Virus record (IMG/VR): IMGVR_UViG_3300030110_003692
Location: 1 to 40,148 of that record
Strand: one strand, 5' to 3'
DNA length: 40,148 bases
From: a virus
Shown here one piece after another: positions 27,150 to 35,581 of the stretch. How positions within the stretch are numbered: position 1 is the stretch's first letter; each line of letters starts with the position of its first letter. Position numbers and translations under genes: made by a program. Under the pieces are notes generated by a model. That model made no database searches. It was not told the DNA's origin and saw nothing but the letters and a program-made list of their open reading frames with translations.

Positions 27150-29302
27150 TATCTCATACCATCTGGTTGTACATCTATTCTAAAAGTTCCAAAACGCCAA
27201 TTTTCTTCGGTAGATGTATTTGCAATTTTTAAACTTGCAAATCTAGCTCTTGCTCTGGTGTCTACTTTTTGTGTTGATCCGGTGACCGTGAATGGTCCAA
27301 GTGGGGACGATGCTTCTGTATCAGAGGGGAAATCTCTAAGTAAAATAGTTACTTGAGCATTACCTTGTATTGTTTTAAAATCTGGAACAAATCTTCTTAA
27401 ACTCATAAATACTTGAGCATTACCTTCTATATTAAGACCAAAATCTCCCGATTCTATAAAAGCAGGTATAGCAGTTTTAACTCCTGTACTACTTACTTCA
27501 TCCACACCAATTTCATGTGCAAAGTATTTAGTTGCACCATTTATATTTGTAACTCCTTGTATAGTTGGAAAAGTTGGAGTTGCAGTTGAGTCAAATTCTG
27601 TAGCATAAGGATTATCATATAGATTTGCGTCCGCCCAAGTTGTTCTCGATAAAGAGCCAGTTACCCAAGTTCCATCTTGATAATTAAAACACACATACCT
27701 ATCATTAAAATCAGAACCAGATTTAGGATAGTACCAACATATTTCTTCGTATAAATGATTTAAACCTGCATATACAGATTCTCCACCTTGATAATTAATT
27801 CCTAAATTATTACCATTTTTAGTTGTAAAAACAAAATCTTCAACTTGGCACGGTAAAGATTTAACAGTACCATCAAAAACAAAAAACCCACCTGATTCTC
27901 CCATCCAATAAACAGCTCCATTAACATATTTAATAGAGTGTTGACCTATAGCTCCACAATTAGAACCAACTTGTCTTATTGAAAAAGTGAATGGGGGACC
28001 AACAAATTGCATTACGTATGCTGAATTATCAGTAAGAATTAAAGTATAGTCTTTTCCTTTTACAGCTCCAACAATTTTAGTTCCAGAGTCAAGCCTAAAA
28101 GTACCAGCAGTGTTAACAGATGTTGGAGTATAATCAGATATATTTTCTTGGTCTGAAAATCTTATAAACATTTTGTCTTGTGTTGTCTCATCACCTATAG
28201 TGGTTTCTGTACCTAACATTACTAAATGTCTATCTCTATCTGAAACTAAGGACATTACTGATTTAGTTGGTGCATTTGAAATAACTACTGCTCTTGTGTT
28301 TAAAGCGTTTGGATTAGAATTAATAGGGTTCCATTCAAAAGATTTACCATTTTTAATAGTTGCAATTAATTTTTCTCCAAAATTATCTAATGACCATGAT
28401 GCTGGATCTTGTTGTAGTGTTTGTGATAAGGAAGCTACACCCCAACCTGTAAATACCTCCACTCCAGCTCCACTAGAATGTGCAGACCTGGTGCCAGCTG
28501 CAGCTCTTGTAATTCCTGTTAGATCATTTGTAGATATACCAGTATAAGAAATAAACTCTGCTCCAACTTTTATTGTTCCGGTAGCAGGAAATCCTGTCGT
28601 TGATGCAAGAGTAATTGAAGTTCCTGATCCACCCGTTCCTGCGGTGTCATCTAACAAAGCTCCATTCAATGTGCTAAATACTTGTTGTCCTCCACCCCAC
28701 AATCCAGTTCCCCAACCAAAACCATAAGTAAAACCTAAAGCTCCTGGTTTTATGTATGGATTAACAACTGCAGATCCACTACCATTAACAGTAGTCCCTG
28801 CTGCACTAGCCATTGTAATTGTAAACTCGTCACTATTTGGAACAGTAACTACTTGAAAAGTATTTGTTGTAAAATTTGCCGCACTATATCCTGCTCCAGA
28901 TGGAGGTGTTACGGATGTAAATGTAAATAAGTCTCCAGGTTCTAAAGTATGTGCTGCTTTATTTACTGTTACTGTAGCCGAAGTGTTTACTGTATCAAAG
29001 GTACATCCTGTTAAAGCTGTGCCTAAAGGTGTAATATCGTAAAAAGCTTCTTCATAATAAATAGCTAATATTTTATTAGTGCCAATTGCACCATATCTTC
29101 TACCATCTAAATCTGCCCAAATAAATTGTTCTCTAGCTGCACCTACTAATGTATTAGTTAAAATTTCTTCCCATCCACCTATTTTTTCTGGAAGACCATA
29201 TCTAAATCTTACAAAATCTCCATCAGTCCATTGTCCCTCAGCTCCTGTCTGAGAAACTTGCTTGTTAAAACCTGGGGCTATTTGTACTTTTGTTAGAGGC
29301 AT
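27149..29302 (-). CDS. Tail nozzle/stabilisation-like structural protein
   Basis: 717 aa with the characteristic opening WTDGDFVRFRYGLPEKIGGW and later FIWADLDGRRYGAIGTNK and VNGAVYWMGESGGFFVFDG, the pattern of podovirus tail tubular B or P22 gp10-like stabilisation proteins, which form the beta-propeller nozzle at the tail tip. Residues about 100-300 have Ser/Thr/Gly-rich inserts (VTPPSGAGYSAANFTTN; SITLASTTGFPATGTIKVGA) like domains found in fibre and tail proteins. The next gene (168 aa) lies 45 bases upstream. Site 7 of the GC-rich motif is near its 3' end. Confidence 0.8.
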   Translation of the reverse strand: MPLTKVQIAPGFNKQVSQTGAEGQWTDGDFVRFRYGLPEKIGGWEEILTNTLVGAAREQFIWADLDGRRYGAIGTNKILAIYYEEAFYDITPLGTALTGCTFDTVNTSATVTVNKAAHTLEPGDLFTFTSVTPPSGAGYSAANFTTNTFQVVTVPNSDEFTITMASAAGTTVNGSGSAVVNPYIKPGALGFTYGFGWGTGLWGGGQQVFSTLNGALLDDTAGTGGSGTSITLASTTGFPATGTIKVGAEFISYTGISTNDLTGITRAAAGTRSAHSSGAGVEVFTGWGVASLSQTLQQDPASWSLDNFGEKLIATIKNGKSFEWNPINSNPNALNTRAVVISNAPTKSVMSLVSDRDRHLVMLGTETTIGDETTQDKMFIRFSDQENISDYTPTSVNTAGTFRLDSGTKIVGAVKGKDYTLILTDNSAYVMQFVGPPFTFSIRQVGSNCGAIGQHSIKYVNGAVYWMGESGGFFVFDGTVKSLPCQVEDFVFTTKNGNNLGINYQGGESVYAGLNHLYEEICWYYPKSGSDFNDRYVCFNYQDGTWVTGSLSRTTWADANLYDNPYATEFDSTATPTFPTIQGVTNINGATKYFAHEIGVDEVSSTGVKTAIPAFIESGDFGLNIEGNAQVFMSLRRFVPDFKTIQGNAQVTILLRDFPSDTEASSPLGPFTVTGSTQKVDTRARARFASLKIANTSTEENWRFGTFRIDVQPDGMR
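27280..27292 (-). promoter_or_regulatory. GC-rich 13-bp motif, site 7
   Basis: Minus strand TCACGGTCACCGG, about 130 bases upstream of the next gene start at 27149, encoding Phe-Thr-Val-Thr-Gly with G/C-ending codons ACG GTC ACC. Confidence 0.45.
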
Positions 29303-29347
29303 ACTGAATTATACCTTATATTACTTATTTTGTATAGAATTGAGAGA

Positions 29348-29854
29348 TCAAATAAAAGTAAAAAGAGCCACTTTTCTTAAACCTAAATTTGGATAATAAA
29401 AAAAATGTGGATAATCTTTAAAGAAAAAACCTCTATATTTTTTAGGCTCTACTAGTTGTAACACAGTCTCGTGTGACTGATCAGTAACACCAGTGTCTCC
29501 AGAAGAATCATTTAAATATATTAATAATTGATTATGTGTAAAAGGGTGGTCTGTGTGTATACCACATTTGTAGCTATCCTTAATTGGTGGAAAAACATTA
29601 ATTGTGCATCTAAATATTTTTGAACAACTAATATTATGCTTTCTACAAAAAGTATATAATATGTGATAAAGGCCATCTTTTAATGGACTACCTTGATCTC
29701 CCCTTCTATCTAAAACAATATGTTGAAAATGATTTGCATTATCGTTTTCTTTATCTGCAGATCTTACAAATTCAAATTTATATCTTCTCGATTCAAATAT
29801 ATGATCTAACCATTTCTTTTGGTCATCATGTAAAAAATTATCATCAATTATCAT
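29348..29854 (-). CDS. 2OG-Fe(II) oxygenase, 168 aa
   Basis: Iron triad His100-Thr-Asp102 (CGIHTDHPF) with distal His150 (KDYPHFFYYP) and Arg160 (GLRKVAL) for 2OG, in the usual order. Between them lies LLIYLNDSSGDTGVT and a beta segment. The protein is short, as in phage enzymes with a bare double-stranded beta-helix core. Substrate unknown. Last gene of the module 32398-29348; starts by TAATG coupling after the degenerate paralogue. Confidence 0.8.
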   Translation of the reverse strand: MIIDDNFLHDDQKKWLDHIFESRRYKFEFVRSADKENDNANHFQHIVLDRRGDQGSPLKDGLYHILYTFCRKHNISCSKIFRCTINVFPPIKDSYKCGIHTDHPFTHNQLLIYLNDSSGDTGVTDQSHETVLQLVEPKKYRGFFFKDYPHFFYYPNLGLRKVALFTFI

Positions 29855-30336
29855 TACATATACTTATCTGCAAAATATTCTATTTCAATATAGGCTTTGT
29901 ATTTCTCATCAGTACAACTATAATTTTGAATATCTAAATTAGAATGAATTGAAAACATTCTATTTTGCTCTGGGTAAACATCACCAACTTTAAATAAATT
30001 TATATGACCATTATTTTTATTTAAAAAATAATAACATTTTTCTGTAGAGTGAATTGCAAGAACATCTTCATTTTTTTTAATTAGTTCTATTTTTTTTTCT
30101 GTTCTAGGGACAACACAAATTTTAGCATTAATTATGGATCTATCTAAAAAATTTATAAGTGGCTTTATTGTATGTGCAAAAGTACTAGACATTTCTCTTT
30201 TATAAAATAACATATGATAAAAAATCAAACAATCTTGACTATCATCAATACTAAATGAAAAAATTGGATTTTTAATTAACTGTTCTAGTATTTTAAAACT
30301 ATTATTGCTAATAGCATTATTTTGTAATTTTATCAT
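29854..30336 (-). CDS. 2OG-oxygenase-like protein without iron ligands
   Basis: The C-terminal half aligns by eye with the intact enzyme at 39543-40028: AKICVVPRTEKK (compare RANLFLQNENP), YYFLNKNNGHINLFK (compare LYINESNGPTVFK), PEQNRMFSIHSN and YKAYIEIEYF (compare VVVNLNYY). The HxD pair is missing (sequence KKNEDVLAIHSTEK in that region), the distal His is replaced, and the Arg before the last strand is Ala. It is therefore probably a non-catalytic paralogue, perhaps a partner or binding protein. This is inference from the pattern, not from a search. Confidence 0.5.
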   Translation of the reverse strand: MIKLQNNAISNNSFKILEQLIKNPIFSFSIDDSQDCLIFYHMLFYKREMSSTFAHTIKPLINFLDRSIINAKICVVPRTEKKIELIKKNEDVLAIHSTEKCYYFLNKNNGHINLFKVGDVYPEQNRMFSIHSNLDIQNYSCTDEKYKAYIEIEYFADKYM

Positions 30337-30547
30337 CTATTTTAACTTTGCCAGACATTGTTTTAAGATTTTTATCTTCTTCATTTAAACCTACATGCCA
30401 CATAGCAATAATATTCATTAAGTTATTACTAAAATGTCTTAATCCAGTTGATGTAAGAATTAGTTTCTTGTTTTTTTTAATTATTTCTATTTCCTTATCC
30501 TCAAATACAATATCACATCCACCATCATCTAATTGTTTAAAAATCAT
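30317..30547 (-). CDS. Hypothetical protein, 76 aa
   Basis: MIFKQLDDGGCDIVFEDKEI then IIKKNKKLILTSTGLRHFSN and MNIIAMWHVGLNEEDK. Short, mixed, without known motifs. It overlaps both neighbours (4 and 20 bases) in the oxygenase module, so it is co-translated with them; it could be a small accessory protein. Function unknown. Confidence 0.6.
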   Translation of the reverse strand: MIFKQLDDGGCDIVFEDKEIEIIKKNKKLILTSTGLRHFSNNLMNIIAMWHVGLNEEDKNLKTMSGKVKIDDKITK

Positions 30548-31086
30548 TCTTTTATCATACCTAACATATTTCTTTGATCAAATTTAAAATTTGCATTTAC
30601 ACCATCTTGATCTACATAATGTAAAAATACTTGACTTTGAAAATCATCATTTAACATTTCTCTTTTGTGTTTTAAATCAATTCCATAATACATCACTGCA
30701 TCTCCAGGCTCAGTAAAAATTTCAGTATCGTCTACAGTAATTGGCCATCTATTTGGTGCACCGTCTATATGAGCTGTAATACTTATTTCACATGAAGGTC
30801 TATCTGTATGTTCTGGTAAAACTGCTCCATAAGTATACATTCTCCAATAAGAGTAAGTAGGATATAATTTTTTTCCAGATTCTTTTTCTACTAAGTTTTT
30901 TTTATTTAATAAAATTGATTCCATTAAAGGATCCGCATAATATCCTGGATCTCCATGAGGGTATAAATCATTTGAAGGTGGATCACAGGTGGGTATGGTA
31001 TTCCTATGTCTATACTCACAATATTTAGAAAATATTGCAAGTTCTGTTTCAGTAAAGAAATTTTTTATTTTTTTAAATTTTTTCAT
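30544..31086 (-). CDS. 2OG-Fe(II) oxygenase, 180 aa
   Basis: Start ATG at 31086 by ATGA overlap with the preceding stop. Iron ligands His93-Thr-Asp95 (LPEHTDRPSCEISIT) and His140 (DLKHKREM); WPITVDDTEIFTEPGDAVMY between them is the typical strand-loop segment with the PGD turn. FLHYVDQDG closes the core. This arrangement is common in a phage/cyanobacterial 2OG family in which residues after the HTD motif bind the substrate, which is unknown. Intact as far as visible. Confidence 0.8.
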   Translation of the reverse strand: MKKFKKIKNFFTETELAIFSKYCEYRHRNTIPTCDPPSNDLYPHGDPGYYADPLMESILLNKKNLVEKESGKKLYPTYSYWRMYTYGAVLPEHTDRPSCEISITAHIDGAPNRWPITVDDTEIFTEPGDAVMYYGIDLKHKREMLNDDFQSQVFLHYVDQDGVNANFKFDQRNMLGMIKE

Positions 31087-31691
31087 TGTGCCCATGCTAC
31101 TATTGAATATCTCTCTCCCTCTGTAACCGGATTTATAAAATGTGGATACATAAAATTTGAAGGAAAAATAATTAATGTATTTTCTGTGTCATTTATTTTT
31201 AAAAAAGATTTTGAATTATTTGGTAAAAAAAATTCAAGTTCACCACCCTTGTAGTCTTTGTTAATTAAAAAAACAAAACTTAAAGCTCTGTTAGATGCAT
31301 GTCCGTGGTCTAAATGCCTTTCAAAATAAGATCCTTTATCATACCTTAGTAAATCAATTTGATTAATTTTTAAATGCACATGATCTATTGGTAAAACTGC
31401 ATTTATATATTTACTCGCATACAAATTAAAATAACTTATAATTCGATTTGTAATTCTTACATTTGTCATACTATCAGTTTCAAAAGAATTCATAAATTCT
31501 GATTTACTAGTTCTTGAATCATCAACCTTGTTATCAGCACTTCTGTCTACCTTATATACTGTTGATTTATTAATTTTTGCAAAAGAAGGTTTGTCTTTTG
31601 CATATTTTTTTATTTTATTGAAGGTTGGTTTATCCAACACATTTTTATATATTCTAATATAATCTGAAACGTAATGACCTTCTAATTCCAT
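31083..31691 (-). CDS. Prolyl-4-hydroxylase-like 2OG-Fe(II) oxygenase
   Basis: 202 aa from the ATG at 31691. Iron ligands His126-Leu-Asp128 (RHLDHGHASNRALSF) and His184 (MYPHFINPV), with Arg194 (GERYSIVAWAQ) for 2OG: a complete P4Hc-type core. GGELEFFLPN and TLIIFPSN are the expected strands, and NQIDLLRYDKGSYF precedes the motif. Substrate unknown. Located between the DUF6065-like gene and another 2OG enzyme, with 10- and 4-base overlaps, which argues that they are made together. Confidence 0.85.
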   Translation of the reverse strand: MELEGHYVSDYIRIYKNVLDKPTFNKIKKYAKDKPSFAKINKSTVYKVDRSADNKVDDSRTSKSEFMNSFETDSMTNVRITNRIISYFNLYASKYINAVLPIDHVHLKINQIDLLRYDKGSYFERHLDHGHASNRALSFVFLINKDYKGGELEFFLPNNSKSFLKINDTENTLIIFPSNFMYPHFINPVTEGERYSIVAWAQ

Positions 31692-32398
31692 GATCTTTTT
31701 TTCCAAACTTTGTCTTTATAAAATTTGAAATAATGTAAAAAAAATTTTAAATCAAAAGACTTTTTATGTTTATTTTCTTTTGTTTCCATAACCCAATTAT
31801 CTCTTTTAAATGGAATAACTTGTGCATAGGGAGTACCTTTTAACAATGTGGTATTTAGTACTGGATATTTATCTCCATTAAAAACTATAGGAAAATTAAT
31901 TTCACCTTCATAAGTATCTGTTTCTACTATGCCAGAAATTATAGAAAATCTATCATCAGTATTATTTAAAGGTGACACAAATAAACAAGAATATCCAGGA
32001 GGTGTTTTTATAACCCAAGGATTCATTATTTTATGTACACCAAAATTTAAATTTTTATTTAATAGTGGAGAACCTTTTACTTGATCAACACCATGAGGCC
32101 ATTGTCCAGATTTATTTAAATTTAAACCTTCGTCATGATTTTCAGTTCTTATGTTACTAAATCTTTTTCCCTCATTATCTATAACATTGTGCTCAACATA
32201 TAAATCTTTAGGTATTTTTAACACGTATCCTGTAGTTAAAGCTTCTAAAAAGGGCATACATTTTTTTACAGTATTTGCTTTATCAGAGTTGTCTAATGTT
32301 TTAAACCATTTTGGAATGTTTATTTTAATAGGTTGAGGGTAATCTTCTTTGAGCAAAAGATATTCTTTTGGGCAACTAAATTCTATTTTTTTGACCAT
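31682..32398 (-). CDS. DUF6065-like protein, 238 aa
   Basis: Opens with IEFSCPKEYLLLKEDYPQP then KWFKTLDNSDKANTVKKCMP, followed by FLEALTTGYVLKIPKDLYVE, NPWVIKTPPGYSCLFVSPLN and VIPFKRDNW. This order (P.W.K, TVK.CMP, GY.L..P.D, I.TP.GYS..F..P.N, G.P..Q.IPF.R) matches the DUF6065 family of phage and cyanobacterial proteins as I remember it; function is unknown, although it often sits beside 2OG oxygenases. First gene of the six-gene module. No clear ribosome site. Confidence 0.7.
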   Translation of the reverse strand: MVKKIEFSCPKEYLLLKEDYPQPIKINIPKWFKTLDNSDKANTVKKCMPFLEALTTGYVLKIPKDLYVEHNVIDNEGKRFSNIRTENHDEGLNLNKSGQWPHGVDQVKGSPLLNKNLNFGVHKIMNPWVIKTPPGYSCLFVSPLNNTDDRFSIISGIVETDTYEGEINFPIVFNGDKYPVLNTTLLKGTPYAQVIPFKRDNWVMETKENKHKKSFDLKFFLHYFKFYKDKVWKKRSWN

Positions 32399-32438
32399 AG
32401 TAAATCTATAGATGATTTACATTTATAAGTAAATAAAT

Positions 32439-32903
32439 TTATTTTGTAGGTAATTCTAATAAATTTTTATAAGTAATAGAATTGTTTTGACAGTATTCTT
32501 CCCAACATAAACCTAACGGCCAAGTAACTGAATTTACATCAAAATTATTAAGATAATTTTTGTAATCAGTCCATTCTGAAGCTTTTGCATGATCTGCATT
32601 AAGTTCAAGCCATGAAGCTATATTAGTAGATAAGTCATTCATATAAGCTACTATGTTTTCTTGTGTTCCTCTTTCCTCTACTGGAATAACAGGATCAACA
32701 TGTGTAAAAGTAAAATTAGTTCCATCATAAGATGTAATTGTGCTATTGAAAGATTTTACTTTTATAAAATCTTCTGAGCTAACTTCTATTATACTAACAT
32801 TTGGTTGATCAGTATAATATTGTTGATCTGAACTATTTTCTACAATAGAGATTAAACTTGAAGAGTTTATTGGTTGTAAAGAGTCAAAATAAAAATAAGC
32901 CAT
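32439..32903 (-). CDS. Tail-fibre-associated protein, 154 aa
   Basis: Sequence with SIISxV-like strands (SIIEVSSEDFIKVKSFNS, ITSYDGTNFTFTHVDPVI), a helical part and the ending TWPLGLCWEEYCQNNSITY, a block I associate with small genes downstream of marine podovirus tail fibres. It may be a fibre-assembly or tail-tip chaperone-type protein. A ribosome site AAGGA precedes the ATG, 11 bases after the fibre gene stop. Function inferred from position only. Confidence 0.6.
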   Translation of the reverse strand: MAYFYFDSLQPINSSSLISIVENSSDQQYYTDQPNVSIIEVSSEDFIKVKSFNSTITSYDGTNFTFTHVDPVIPVEERGTQENIVAYMNDLSTNIASWLELNADHAKASEWTDYKNYLNNFDVNSVTWPLGLCWEEYCQNNSITYKNLLELPTK

Positions 32904-32914
32904 AATTAATTTCC

Positions 32915-34165
32915 TTAAGCAGTTATAAGAATTACTCCAGCTGAACCACCGCCTCCGCCACCGAGACCTCCGCCAGCGTTTCCACCTGCTCCACCATTTG
33001 ATGGACCATAATTTGAGTCATTAGCATTTCCAAAACTTTGACTTGATCCAGGTGCACTACCTGAAGAGCCCGTGTTACCAGTACTTGGACCGTGTCCATT
33101 TCCGCCACCGCCACCGTTTACTGTAGCAGTTCCACCATTGTAAGCTAAAGTTGATGCATTGCCAGAACCTCCTGGGTTTCCATAACCTACACCACTATTA
33201 TAAGGTCCCGCATTTCCTCCATTACCAACGGCATAAGCATAACCCGTAGACGCAGCAGTAGGTACTATGTAATAACCGTAACCTCCTCGACCTCCAGCTC
33301 CACCATTTTTATTAGGAGTGTGGCCACCGCCACCGCCTCCGCCTCCGCCAGATTTTATAAAAGCACCCATGTCTTTTCCAGCTGATGGTGATGTAAATGT
33401 TCCGCTACCACTTGTGTAGTAAGCTCTAACTAAAGTTGGGTCTCCACCGGATGCACCAGATGAAGCAGCAGTAATTCTACCTTGTGCATCGACTGTGATT
33501 GCTGATGAAGTGTATGATCCTGCGGTTACAGCAGTGTTAGCTAATTGATCTGCACCTACTGCATCGTCTGCTATCTTAGCTTGAGTCACATTATCGTCTA
33601 CAATTGAAGCAGTCACTACAGCGCTTGCTGCAAGTTGGTCTGCACCTACTGCATCATCGGCAATCTTAGCTTGCGTTATTGCGTCATCGGCAATTTGTGC
33701 AGTTGCTATAGTTCCAGAAATATTAGCAGCAGCAACAGTGCCACCTAAAGTGTCTAATGAAATTTCATTTAAATTTGTTCCATCAGAATATGCAGCATAA
33801 ATTTTTGCTTGGTCTAAAGTAAATCCTGTTCCAGATGCAGTTTTAATTGTAAGGTTTGTAGGATTTGTCAAACCTGTTGCATCAAAAATATAAAATTTTT
33901 CTATTGAATCTGGGATCGTACAGATTGTGCTTGAAGCTATTGAAGCTGTAGCAAATTTAATTACCATGTTTCTAGCGTTAGAAGCAGCACCATCACTCAT
34001 TGCAAGAGCTAAAGTACCACCACTTGAAAGTGTTACTTGTTCAAATCCTGCTACGGCTTGTTGAATTAAATTTAAATTAGTATTTGTTTTATCTCCCCAT
34101 GTACCAGCATTTTCACCGGTTACCATTAGTTCGAGTTTTAAATCTGCGGAATAACTAGATGTCAT
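32915..34165 (-). CDS. Tail fibre with glycine-rich tip
   Basis: 416 aa. N-terminal SYSADLKLELMVTGENAGTW begins a fibre domain common in marine phages, then a central region with two copies of TQAKIADDAVGADQL (about 163 and 193) that probably form a trimeric stalk. The C-terminal 140 residues are Gly-rich with Asn/Ser/Pro turns, including a ten-Gly run and NGGAGGRGGYGYY. Gly-rich tips of this sort in T4-like adhesins (gp38-type) pack as polyglycine-II helices and expose receptor-binding loops, so this region likely decides host range. Ribosome site GGAGA precedes the ATG. Confidence 0.75.
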   Translation of the reverse strand: MTSSYSADLKLELMVTGENAGTWGDKTNTNLNLIQQAVAGFEQVTLSSGGTLALAMSDGAASNARNMVIKFATASIASSTICTIPDSIEKFYIFDATGLTNPTNLTIKTASGTGFTLDQAKIYAAYSDGTNLNEISLDTLGGTVAAANISGTIATAQIADDAITQAKIADDAVGADQLAASAVVTASIVDDNVTQAKIADDAVGADQLANTAVTAGSYTSSAITVDAQGRITAASSGASGGDPTLVRAYYTSGSGTFTSPSAGKDMGAFIKSGGGGGGGGGHTPNKNGGAGGRGGYGYYIVPTAASTGYAYAVGNGGNAGPYNSGVGYGNPGGSGNASTLAYNGGTATVNGGGGGNGHGPSTGNTGSSGSAPGSSQSFGNANDSNYGPSNGGAGGNAGGGLGGGGGGSAGVILITA

Positions 34166-34202
34166 AAATTTTATCTCCTAAATAATTATAATTTTACCTT
34201 AT

Positions 34203-35564
34203 TTATGCAGCCCGATCAACCTCTGTCCAAATATTGTTTACACCAGGGTTTATCTCTGCCCATGCAGTAATATTAGGGCTTCCAACGGATGATGTAAATT
34301 GTATGCCTGTAACATCTACAATTGAACTACCTACTGCTGTAACAGAACCGACTGAACTTGTTAATTGAAGACCTCCTACACCTATTATTTGACCTGGAAT
34401 TTCATCATGTTGACCGAGTGACATCGCTAACTGTTGTCCAGTAACAGGTTCAATAGTAGTTTGTTGAAGGGTAATTGTGCCTATAGTTGATGTTAGCTGT
34501 ATACCAGTTACATCCACAGGTGTTTTTAAACCTCCTGCAGCATTTCCTACTTGAGAAGTTATCGAACCTGCACTTGTTACTGTAACATTTGCATCTGCTT
34601 CAAAACTTACAGAACCAATTGTAAAATCTAATTGATCTTCTGCAGGTAAAACAACTATTCCAAAATCTCCAACTAATGAAATTATTCCTTGTGTAGATGT
34701 TAAAGAAGAACCTGTAACACTGACGGTTACATCAGTAAATCCTGCTTCTTCCCCAATTGATGATGTTAATGTTTGTCCTGTTAAAGCAACTGAATAATTA
34801 ACACCCCATGCAAATTCTCCCCATGCTGCTCTTCCCCAACCTTCTCCTGTTAGTGTAGATTCATCTACTGTTGCAGCTCCAATAGATGAGGACATTGAAA
34901 CTCCAGAAGTGATTGCACCAATACCTACAAGAGTTTGTCCAACTGCCATAGACTCTAAACTTCCTGTTACTGAGACTAAAGCTGAAGTACCTCCAACTGG
35001 AGTACCTATAGAAGAAGTTAGTTGTTGTCCAACTGCAGTTACTTGATGATCAATGACGTGAGTTTCATTTCCAATAGTTGATGTTAATGATATTCCTGTT
35101 ACCGATACATCAACGTGACCTTGGTCTCCCCAAACACCATTACCCCAAGATAATCCACCCCAAACATTTGATTCAATATCAAATATTCCACCCATGCCAA
35201 TACCATGAACATAACAAAGATAATAAAAATCAGTTGCTGATGATGGTGTTACTTCTACATAACGAGTAGTAGCAGCATTAAAGGTTGTTGTGTTTACGTA
35301 GTTTGCATAGTTAGAGGCACCATCTAAATAATATGTTACCCCTGATGTAAGGTATTGATCTCTGCTTGTAGTTGTAGAAAAAATTAATGGGTGATTGTCA
35401 TTTGATGAAGCACTTTGTTCAAATCTTAGAGTTCCACCTTGAACCCAATTTACAGTTCCAGGACCAGTTGAATTTCTAGCACCGTTTAAATAATAAACAT
35501 TACCAGTCCCACCACCGTATAGGTTTCCTGAAGCTACGGTTACTGTATAAGTATACTCTGCCAT
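34203..35564 (-). CDS. Virion protein: cupredoxin-like domain plus VTG repeats
   Basis: Residues 1-130 look like a cupredoxin: DNHPLIFSTT (His58) and YYLCYVHGIGMGGIFDI with Cys117, His120 and Met124, the four ligand positions of a blue copper site. The rest (to 453) consists of 10-12 repeats of about 20 residues of the type VTGxxLTSSIG (for example VTGISLTSTIG, VTGSSLTSTQG, VTGIQLTSTIG), interrupted by WGNGVWGDQG and GWGRAAWGEFAWG. Such repeats form beta-solenoid or chaplet structures in virion surface proteins. The role of a copper site in a phage particle is unknown. Confidence 0.65.
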   Translation of the reverse strand: MAEYTYTVTVASGNLYGGGTGNVYYLNGARNSTGPGTVNWVQGGTLRFEQSASSNDNHPLIFSTTTSRDQYLTSGVTYYLDGASNYANYVNTTTFNAATTRYVEVTPSSATDFYYLCYVHGIGMGGIFDIESNVWGGLSWGNGVWGDQGHVDVSVTGISLTSTIGNETHVIDHQVTAVGQQLTSSIGTPVGGTSALVSVTGSLESMAVGQTLVGIGAITSGVSMSSSIGAATVDESTLTGEGWGRAAWGEFAWGVNYSVALTGQTLTSSIGEEAGFTDVTVSVTGSSLTSTQGIISLVGDFGIVVLPAEDQLDFTIGSVSFEADANVTVTSAGSITSQVGNAAGGLKTPVDVTGIQLTSTIGTITLQQTTIEPVTGQQLAMSLGQHDEIPGQIIGVGGLQLTSSVGSVTAVGSSIVDVTGIQFTSSVGSPNITAWAEINPGVNNIWTEVDRAA

Positions 35565-35581
35565 AGCTCCAGGACCTTAAA

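Noticed and set aside
27149-29302. Possible tail-spike or depolymerase
   Set aside because: No right-handed beta-helix repeats or catalytic motif; the opening fits a nozzle-type protein better.
32932-33114. Open frame inside the Gly-rich fibre tip
   Set aside because: Low-complexity shadow of GGN codons with no ribosome site.
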